Source: Stramenopiles sp. TOSAG23-3
Taxonomy: Eukaryota > Sar
Reading direction: 5' to 3'
NCBI GenBank assembly: GCA_900128585.1
Contig: LT642587.1
Location: 1-14,147 of the forward strand
DNA: 14,147 bases
In this document: positions 9,101 to 14,147 of the stretch, one piece after another
Layout: each line of letters begins with the position of its first letter
Position numbering within the stretch: the first letter of the stretch is position 1
Notes under the pieces: generated by a model
Told to the model about the DNA's origin: nothing
The model's input: the letters and a program-made list of their open reading frames with translations, nothing else
Database searches by the model: none
Program-made: the position numbers and the translations under genes

Positions 9101-12100
9101 TGTGGAGGATAATCCGTCTACGACCACCGTCCATTTCAAGTTGCGCCCACTCCCCTCCACGGTGAAACAGGTGATTTCAGTATGGCTGCGTGTCCGTATA
9201 CAATCAGATGCGGTGTGTAAAATATGTTCGAACTCATCCAAATAAGTAGCGTTAATAATTGAGGTTGACCCGATGGATCCAAAATTCTTACCGCGCAAGT
9301 GAACTTGTTCACCGCCTGCGCTCAAGGCTTTTTTTGCCCCGGCTCCTACGACATCATTTAGCACGGGGGCACTGTACCCGTATGGCGACTTGTAAAGTTC
9401 AGATGAAAGTCCGTTTGTTGAAACGCGATATAAATGGTTTGCTCCTGTTCCCTCCGCGCTTTCGCAACGGACAACTAAGTGTGGTGTGAAGACTGTGCAA
9501 TCTACGGCTTCATATTCTGTTCCTGTCTGCCCATATGAGAGCTGCATCGAGTCACCGAACAAATTGAACCCATGAACAAAAATAGCTTCTCCACCTCTGG
9601 TGTTTGCATTTATGGTCCCTGGTCCACGTAAAAATAATATTGTCGGGGTTTGGTATGACGTTAATGCATCTGATAGTGGACTGCTAATATTCGCAACAGT
9701 TATTTTCCATGCATGATCTTTCCCATATCCCTCCGTACTTACACAAACAATGCTGGTACCGGGCACATATATTTTGCACGCCCTTGCAGCAAATTCGACC
9801 CCCTGCGGACCGTACGTAACAATAATATCGACGTCCCCTTCTAAACTTGGGTAGTTCGAGCCATTTATGTAAATCCTTTCACCACCAGACGTCCTTAAAC
9901 TTTTTGAAGATATTCCCAAGTTACCGCTTATTGTTGAAATAGAAGGTTGTCCGTACGATATCATTGATTCGCTGAATTCACTCACTTGACCGCCAATATG
10001 AATCGCCACTTTATTATCTTTACCCGTCCCAGGAGCAGATGTGCATTTTATTTTTGTAAACTCTTCAATTACGACGCAATCCTGGGCTTCATACTTTGTA
10101 CCAAAAGACGCCGAAGGGCCATACATTAGCTGCACACTTGTTCCAATGGGGCCAAAATTTTCCCCCGAAACGTGCAGGCTATTGCCTCCTAGCGTATTCA
10201 TGCCCAGTGGTATATTGCCATTCTCGTCGCGGATTACCACATCGGCAATTACCGGAGTAGCATACGATGTTGTTTGCGTAGCAACAGTACTGCCTGTAAT
10301 TTTGTATTGTTCCACATCACGCAAGCAGTCTGCGGGATCCATGACAATACGAATACCAGGATAGTCTTGGAGTATTGTCATAAGCCACCCAAAGAGCCCA
10401 CGATTATCCATTGCTTTTATAACGACTGTATTGACACCTGCCTCTAAATTATACTTCAACTTGAATTGATCAACATTAACAGTTTGGCAAGACAATTGTG
10501 TCATTACAGATTTGCTATTAATCCACATCTCAAAGCTGTCGTCAACTCCAAGCCCAATATCGATCGATTGATCTCTGTCTGAGCATACATGAGTCGCAAC
10601 ATAAGCGTAGTAAAAATTTCGTTTTTTGTCGTAATTTTTTAGTTGGTAATGACAATCCAAATCTGCAAGGTCGCTATTTTTCCCACATTTAGATCTCCAC
10701 ATATTTGCTGCCGGTAGGCCTCTTCTTTTAACCTCCTTCATCATATTTCCTTCAAACGGCTCCCAGACTGCATTGTCCAACAACGCCGGCAGATTCTCAG
10801 GAGCATTAGCGTCAAATGAATGTTTGTCGTCAAGCAATGTTATATTACATTTCTTTGCCACAGAAGCCTGGGTTTTCCAGGGCATTGAAGAGACGTACCA
10901 TGCAGTTAGCACACGTGTCTCAGCCCTCGAGTCTGGGTACAGCCTTAACAAGCAATTGAATTCTGATCCTGCACAGATAGACTTATGTTTTCTGGCTTTC
11001 GATGTTGAAGACACTGGAAAAGATGAACTCACCGAGAAGGCCCACTTGTGATCGCCGCCTACCCCATCCCGGGTTTTGCAACGTGCTTCGTAGTAGGGAG
11101 TCAATATTTCGCATGCTTGAGCTTCATACTCCACACCCAGCGGCCCATATGTCGCTGTGATTGTATCATTGCCATCCATACTGCCTATGTTACTCCCATA
11201 AATATAAATGTACTCTTCGCCAGAGGTAGATAGTTGATTTGGCTCGCTGCCGATGGAATTCCCATTGTCCCTGTTCAGACTAATTTTTTCAATAATTAAG
11301 TCATTCTCGTTCAAAACTATAATCTCGTATGTTCTACTGGTGCTTAGAGGGGGAGACCCAGAATCGCGAACAGCAATGCTTATATTTTTTGATGGATTCT
11401 CCTCATAATCAAGTGTATTCGCGGCGATGCTAATTACCCCTGTTGTTTCGTCAATTTGAAACTCGTTATTTTCAGTATTTTGGGCCACTGAAAATTGAAA
11501 ATACTCAGTTCCATCAGGGTCAGTGGCGCTGACCGTTCCTACCACCGTCCCTATGGGAGAGTTTTCGTATACAAAAAACTTTCCTGGCAACAATATTGGT
11601 TCTTCGTTTTTATCCAATACATCTATAACGACCGTTTCGGTGGAGTCTAGCCCATCGTCATCTGTTACTGTAATTTTAATGCTGTATTCCCTCGTAGCTT
11701 CGTAATTCAGTGGTGCCAGCGGCTTTGATGGTTGGTATTCAACAATTTCAAAGTCCGCAACACGAGCAGTAACACCACCTGGACATGAGTCCATGATAAA
11801 AATCACTAGCTCACTTGAACTGGAAACGCTGGCCGTCCATTCATACTCGATAGTTTTCCACTTGTCTGCCTCCATTTGGGTATAAAACGCCTGATATTGG
11901 TACACTGGTTTGTGCTTTTTCAGTCCAAAATTGTTCATTTTGCAATTTGGGACTTGTTCCACAAATTTCAAGGCAAGCGATGCTTTATAACGTACGCCTG
12001 CGGTTACAGAAACGGGGTATCCTAACCAATTGTGTGGTTTGTGCCCTGATATAATCGTCATTTCAATGCTTTTTGGATTTCGTGCGTTGGGGGGGACATC

Positions 12101-14147
12101 ATCACTCCATGCGTATGTTGAGTACCGCGAAAAGAATACAGAGCTGAGCACCTTATCAGTATTGAATCCACCTACAAGCAAGGTTTTGCCACTGCGATCT
12201 TCATCTTGAGCGTTTTGCATTTCATTAGCAAGTACAACCTGCTGCTCCTCGAATATTATCCGTGGGTCATACGTAATGTTCCCAGATATTGCGTCGATAA
12301 TAAAAGGGGAATCGTCAGAATCCTGTAAAGCCCAAACGAAAGATGAGGACTGGTCAGGGTCTTGCACGGCCAGTGATTCGGCAAGCATATATCCGGGGGT
12401 AGCATCTTCATTTATTTCAAACGACTGCCCCTTCTCCAGCACCGGGGGTTCGTTAACATCCTCAACATTAATTGTTACTAGTGCAGTATCGTACATTGGA
12501 AACGACGGGTGTTTATCCGCAACAGACAAAGTAAGAATATAGAGAGAAATGATTTCGAAATTAATTGTCACATTCTTGTCCCGCAAATCAACTGAGAGCT
12601 TTCCAGTGATATTATTAACGGCGAAAGTAGTCTTTCCTTCATAGGGTGATGCTGCGTTAATGACGAATGTTATTTTGTCTCCATTGGCATCTGAAGCCGA
12701 TATGGCACCAATGTCCGTCCCTTTTTGAGAATTTTCCGGTACAGAAAATGTCTGGTCAAGGATGACCGGTGGGTCATTAACATTGACAACGGTAACAGAC
12801 AAATTAGCGTTAGCAGAAAGACCACGTGCATCGGTTATTTGAATAGTTAGCATGAAATGCTTATCTGCGTACGTCGTGGACAGCAAGGCTTGCCTGGAAA
12901 CGATGAGTTGGCCTGTTTCGCGAATAAAATTAAAGGGTGGCGCCCAACTAACATTTTTAATGTCTTGGGCGTGGTTGGAAACACTTTGCCACGCAACTAC
13001 AGCGTAGCTGTGGCTATCAGAATCGTCGGGATCGCCAGCAGAAACTGGATGACCCACATACGCGCCATCGTTCACGGACTCTTTCGACCAAAATGTTATG
13101 TTTGCTTGGGGCAATGGGGGTTCATTTACATCCTCAACAACAACGTATACAACGGAAACATCGGAAAGGTTACCTTTATCGTATACGGCAATCGACACGT
13201 TGTACCTGTTTGGTAACAATTCGTAGTTTAACTTAGTGGCCCCATGGGCAGAAACTAAAAGTTCGCTGCCTCCATGCCTGCTGTTCGATGTGTTGATTGG
13301 GTTGAGATAAAACGGCCAATCGGACTTCTCTATAGCATCAATGCTGACAATCTGAAATTCATGATAGTCATTTTTATCACTGTCTTCTGCCACCAATGTC
13401 CCAACAAGTGAGCCCTCGACGGCGTTCTCTCGGATCGCAAATTCAACGCTTTCGAGAGCTGGTGGCTCATTGATATCAAAAACCATTACACTAACAGGCA
13501 GTACAATCTGGTTTGACGCAGCGTCTTTTACTACCACCTTTAGTTCGTACCTGGATATCTTGTTAAACACCAATAAATCTTTAAAAGCGCCTATTCCCCC
13601 AGTCTGTGGGTGAATAAAGAAATGGCCGGCGCTGTTACCATTCGAGATCGAAAATGTGAATGTTTCATCTATATCTTCATCTATAATCAATGCATTTACA
13701 TTGCCAAGGTGCACAGTTGGTTTGCTTGAAATTTTTGCAATTTCTCCAGATGGCAAGCACCTACTAAATATCATTGCACTGTCAATGTGCCCGTCAAAAA
13801 ACATCGTTCCCGATCCGCCAGCGCGTGGGTAGCCCTCCCTAGATCCTATTTGGAATTTATTTGGTGATGTATTTAACGACCCAGGGCACTCAATTGATGC
13901 AACCAGTTTACCGTTTAAGTACTGACGTTGGTGCTGCCCATCAAAAGAAATTGAAACATGACTCCACTGGTTCAGAGGCACATAAGCATCCCCTTGCCAA
14001 GTCCAACATCCCCGACCTTTTTCATCGCTAGCAAAACTAGGTTTGTTAGTTTCCCCAATCATGCCTACCAGTTTGCCTGTATTTTTCTGTATACCCATGA
14101 ACCACGATCTTTCTTTTCCCATAACAATCCCATAATCATTCGAATAT
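1878..14147 (-). CDS. Giant cadherin/IPT multi-TM coiled-coil surface protein (5' partial, five frameshifts)
   Basis: One gene of at least 4087 codons fills the rest of the window. It runs from the right edge, where the frame is still open (eight codons before the first visible Met at 14122), to TAA at 1878-1880. Domains in order: partial LamG-like, six cadherin repeats, thirteen IPT/TIG domains, a Cys-rich GCC2/GCC3/EGF-like stalk, about nine membrane segments of TRP-like/polycystin type with a cytoplasmic IQ motif, and about 900 residues of coiled coil. The frame steps by one base at five homopolymers (near 8052-8059, 6598-6603, 5611-5617, 5021-5026, 3125-3134). Each shift falls inside a domain that continues on the other side, and removing one base at each gives a single frame with no stop. 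The large extracellular part should bind Ca2+, glycans or matrix; the membrane part may be a channel or mechanosensor; the coiled coil probably scaffolds the cytoskeleton. Architecture is seen; function is inferred. Confidence 0.85.
1917..1946 (-). repeat. 15-bp tandem duplication encoding IKPPS twice
   Basis: Two adjacent 15-base units (1917-1931 and 1932-1946) differ at one position and encode a repeated Ile-Lys-Pro-Pro-Ser near the C-terminus. This gives a short basic/proline stretch that could be a docking peptide. Confidence 0.7.
2661..3150 (-). repeat. Tandem ~65-residue coiled-coil repeats
   Basis: A partial copy (3150-3048) and two full copies (3047-2856, 2855-2661) of a helical unit lie head to tail. 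Conserved marks are [KT]E[ED][IV]...I[ED]A[IV]K, a following S/E-rich turn, and an RLxDR start. They have diverged at DNA level, so this is an old protein duplication rather than a recent expansion. Confidence 0.65.
3125..3134 (-). other. Frameshift site 5 (A10 on coding strand)
   Basis: The upstream frame reads GAT ATT GAA AAA AAA AAT; with nine A it reads GAA AAA AAA ATC GAG CAA. The joined EEDIEKKIEQIKKRS matches KEDVGKQIEAIKKRS in the next repeat residue for residue in spacing, so exactly one surplus base is supported rather than two missing. Confidence 0.9.
3130..5022 (-). CDS. Giant gene, frame segment 5: TM 8-9 and coiled coil, first part
   Basis: After KYQPYLKRES comes a basic cytoplasmic insert of about 75 residues. 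The conserved NSLEMLAMASNIIVLLFGLM helix (TM 8, about 4740-4675) follows, then TM 9 (about 4596-4534). The membrane ends at MDIQRNLRYYAKHRALEKLQ, and from about 4520 onward the protein is a long, charged, mostly helical coiled coil rich in E, K, R, Q and L. It contains very basic stretches (KRLRRAKLKKRINARLKIQK) and RLMDRL-type motifs. A non-helical stretch at about 3960-3886 interrupts it. It is likely a cytoplasmic rod that oligomerises the receptor or links it to cytoskeleton. The apparent start at 5010 is TTG, out of the previous frame, and not a true start. Confidence 0.8.
5021..5026 (-). other. Frameshift site 4 (T6 on coding strand)
   Basis: The upstream frame reads TTG TTT TTT CTT; with five T it becomes TTG TTT TTC TTT TTC GTC TTG CAT. 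This gives an unbroken hydrophobic helix that ends in LHVKYQPY, the expected end of TM 7 in this family, where HxxxxPY is common. Confidence 0.8.
5024..5611 (-). CDS. Giant gene, frame segment 4: TM 4-7 and IQ motif
   Basis: This is the core of the membrane module. TM 4 (AYFLLCYYLLFPIAW) is at about 5611-5564. An extracellular loop with two Cys (WDCSPY, then PTEQCYG) follows, then TM 5 (FGTFYTLALPIYLIYIF, about 5434-5372). A cytoplasmic loop carries a consensus IQ motif (IQSQMRGFKAR, about 5275-5243), which should bind calmodulin or another EF-hand protein. Then comes YGKLYEDFRP, TM 6 (LVLIARKLLLIMTVFL, about 5122-5069) and the start of TM 7. The Y-G-x-L-Y...W...RKLLL pattern is a conserved block of TRP-like/polycystin-type protist membrane proteins. 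The visible ATG at 5623 is out of frame within segment 3's coding and is unlikely to be a start. Channel function is inferred, not shown. Confidence 0.8.
5243..5275 (-). other. IQ calmodulin-binding motif
   Basis: IQSQMRGFKAR fits the IQxxxRGxxxR consensus exactly and lies in a basic cytoplasmic loop between two predicted membrane helices. It suggests Ca2+/calmodulin control of the membrane part. The binding partner is not in the window. Confidence 0.7.
5611..5617 (-). other. Frameshift site 3 (G7 on coding strand)
   Basis: The upstream frame reads GCT TGG GGG GGC; the downstream frame continues GCA TAT TTC TTA. With six G the protein reads DHAWGG-AYFLLCYYLLFP, running straight into a membrane helix followed by the family's WDCSP turn. 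Confidence 0.85.
5613..6599 (-). CDS. Giant gene, frame segment 3: Cys-rich stalk and TM 1-3
   Basis: The segment completes IPT 13 (to about 6411) and enters a Cys-rich stalk (about 6410-6141). CPFSSFGKPGEQCTKCPVGA, then CAPGYRDGVKFCSQC, is typical of GCC2/GCC3/EGF-like ectodomain ends just before a membrane. Hydrophobic segments follow at about 6128-6072 (LGLFCALLFALVFTVWTL), 6059-5988 (VTFNIVIDFTQIMALCSAFY) and near 5876-5805 (WALETFPLTFLLALWVFSHI). The second is followed by DWPRL and later PECLYESW, as in the TRP-like/polycystin-type membrane module of many algal and oomycete proteins. A basic cytoplasmic loop (KQRKRRKVLR) comes next. The apparent TTG start lies inside IPT 13 out of frame and is not real. 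Confidence 0.8.
6598..6603 (-). other. Frameshift site 2 (A6 followed by in-frame TGA)
   Basis: The zero frame reads GAG AAA AAA TGA, so the stop follows the run directly. The continuing frame reads AAT GAC ATT GAA. Dropping one A joins GNNFGIEK to NDIEIRIGNFAC, giving an intact IPT 13. Confidence 0.85.
6601..8052 (-). CDS. Giant gene, frame segment 2: IPT 8-13
   Basis: This segment carries the end of IPT 8 and complete IPT domains 9-12, at about 7959-7690, 7689-7174, 7173-6925 and 6924-6682, then the start of IPT 13. Each shows the family's GG...V.I.G.NFG strand-turn and a YIGGxxC or FGxxxC strand (for example ITGTNFGD, INGSNFGL, IEGNNFGI). IPT 10 is stretched by a roughly 60-residue Cys-rich insert (eight Cys, about 7512-7330). 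These are Ig-like beta domains of the extracellular part. The apparent start (TTG at 8064) is not a real start but the result of the frame break in the A8 run. The frame ends at TGA immediately after the A6 run. Confidence 0.85.
8052..8059 (-). other. Frameshift site 1 (A8 on coding strand)
   Basis: The upstream frame reads GCC AAA AAA AAG, while the downstream frame resumes at AGC GAA GGC. Dropping one A gives ...ITAIAKK-SEGTLTVSVGG, a normal final strand pair of an IPT domain. So the surplus is one base, or two bases are missing. Confidence 0.85.
8054..14147 (-). CDS. Giant gene, frame segment 1: LamG, cadherins, IPT 1-8
   Basis: Residue numbers count from Met at 14122. LamG-like end: 1-130 (WSHVSISFDG, then LNGKLV and FDGHIDSAMIF). 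Cadherin repeats: 138-221, 222-336, 337-452, 453-560, 561-842 (split by an insert at about 628-803) and 843-945. They end in Ca2+-linker motifs such as DINEPP, DVNEPP, NVNDPP and DKNEEP. IPT domains: 1 at 946-1042, 2 at 1287-1395, 3 at 1396-1494, 4 at 1495-1587, 5 at 1588-1685, 6 at 1686-1885, 7 at 1886-1970, 8 from 1971 across the shift. IPT 1-6 share a YGxxGxEYEA...C...C...GxG pattern. A Cys-containing jelly-roll-like module occupies 1043-1286. Many N-x-S/T sites fit an extracellular location. No signal peptide is visible because the N-terminus lies beyond the edge. The frame closes at 7994, about 60 bases past the A8 run. Confidence 0.85.
10265..10996 (-). other. Jelly-roll-like module between IPT 1 and IPT 2
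   Basis: About 244 residues with several Cys interrupt the IPT array. The C-terminal half (SIDIGLGVDDSFEMWINSKS, then YNLEAGVNTVVIKAMDNRG and FGWLMTI) resembles galactose-binding-like beta sandwiches found in secreted enzymes and adhesins, where a DDxxxxWxN core precedes an L.AGxNxxxIK strand pair. The N-terminal half is not recognised. Ligand unknown. Confidence 0.5.
11714..12241 (-). other. Jelly-roll (CBM-like) insert inside cadherin repeat 5
   Basis: The fifth cadherin repeat begins normally (FEINEDATPG, then FIIDAISGNITYDPRI) and ends normally (LNYEATREYSIKITVTDDDG). Between these halves lie about 176 residues with the pattern of carbohydrate-binding jelly-roll modules: YPVSVTAGVRYKASLALKF, then KWKTIEYEWTAS, then ELVIFIMDS and VADFEIVEY. 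A glycan-binding role is inferred from the fold-like pattern; the exact family is uncertain. Confidence 0.5.

Noticed and set aside
1-14147. Prokaryotic or viral origin, CRISPR array, prophage
   Set aside because: Coronin is a eukaryotic family, gene structure lacks operons and ribosome binding sites, and no spaced direct repeats or viral hallmark genes occur.

Overview
The window looks like nuclear DNA of a gene-dense, intron-poor unicellular eukaryote. A eukaryote-only actin regulator (coronin) lies tail to tail with one very large adhesion/transmembrane gene. Both are read with the standard code and no intron is needed in either. Multi-IPT, cadherin and GCC2/GCC3-type ectodomains joined to a TRP/polycystin-like membrane region are known from algae and stramenopile-type protists. 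A labyrinthulomycete (thraustochytrid-like) source would fit the low intron content and moderate GC, but that is a guess; no marker gene fixes the taxonomy.

Layout. Positions 1-149 (+) are the 5' leader of coronin. Positions 150-1448 (+) are an intact 432-residue short coronin: beta-propeller, coronin C-terminal extension, then a short C-terminal coiled coil. Positions 1449-1877 are an AT-rich convergent intergenic region with a hairpin just after the coronin stop, a 12-bp alternating GC tract and candidate poly(A) signals. Positions 1878-14147 (-) are a single giant gene, open at the right edge of the window, so its N-terminus is missing. At least 4087 residues lie here.

The giant protein, from N to C terminus: part of a LamG-like domain; six cadherin repeats, the fifth split by a jelly-roll (carbohydrate-binding-like) insert; thirteen IPT/TIG domains, with a second jelly-roll-like module between the first two and Cys-rich inserts in others; a Cys-rich GCC2/GCC3/EGF-like stalk; about nine membrane segments resembling TRP-like/polycystin-type protist proteins, with an IQ (calmodulin-binding) motif in a cytoplasmic loop; then about 900 residues of charged coiled coil with tandem repeats of about 65 residues; then a basic, proline-containing tail. 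This suggests a cell-surface adhesion or mechanosensory receptor coupling outside contacts to Ca2+/calmodulin and the cytoskeleton. That role is inferred.

The most unusual point: the giant gene is broken into six reading frames by five shifts. All five lie in mononucleotide runs (A8, A6, G7, T6 and A10 on the coding strand) and all five have the same sign (one surplus base). No other in-frame stop occurs over 12.3 kb, and each domain continues smoothly across its break. Single-base insertions in the assembly are the simplest explanation. Programmed +1 shifting or recent loss of the gene cannot be excluded from sequence alone.

No tRNA, rRNA, CRISPR array or transposable element was recognised.
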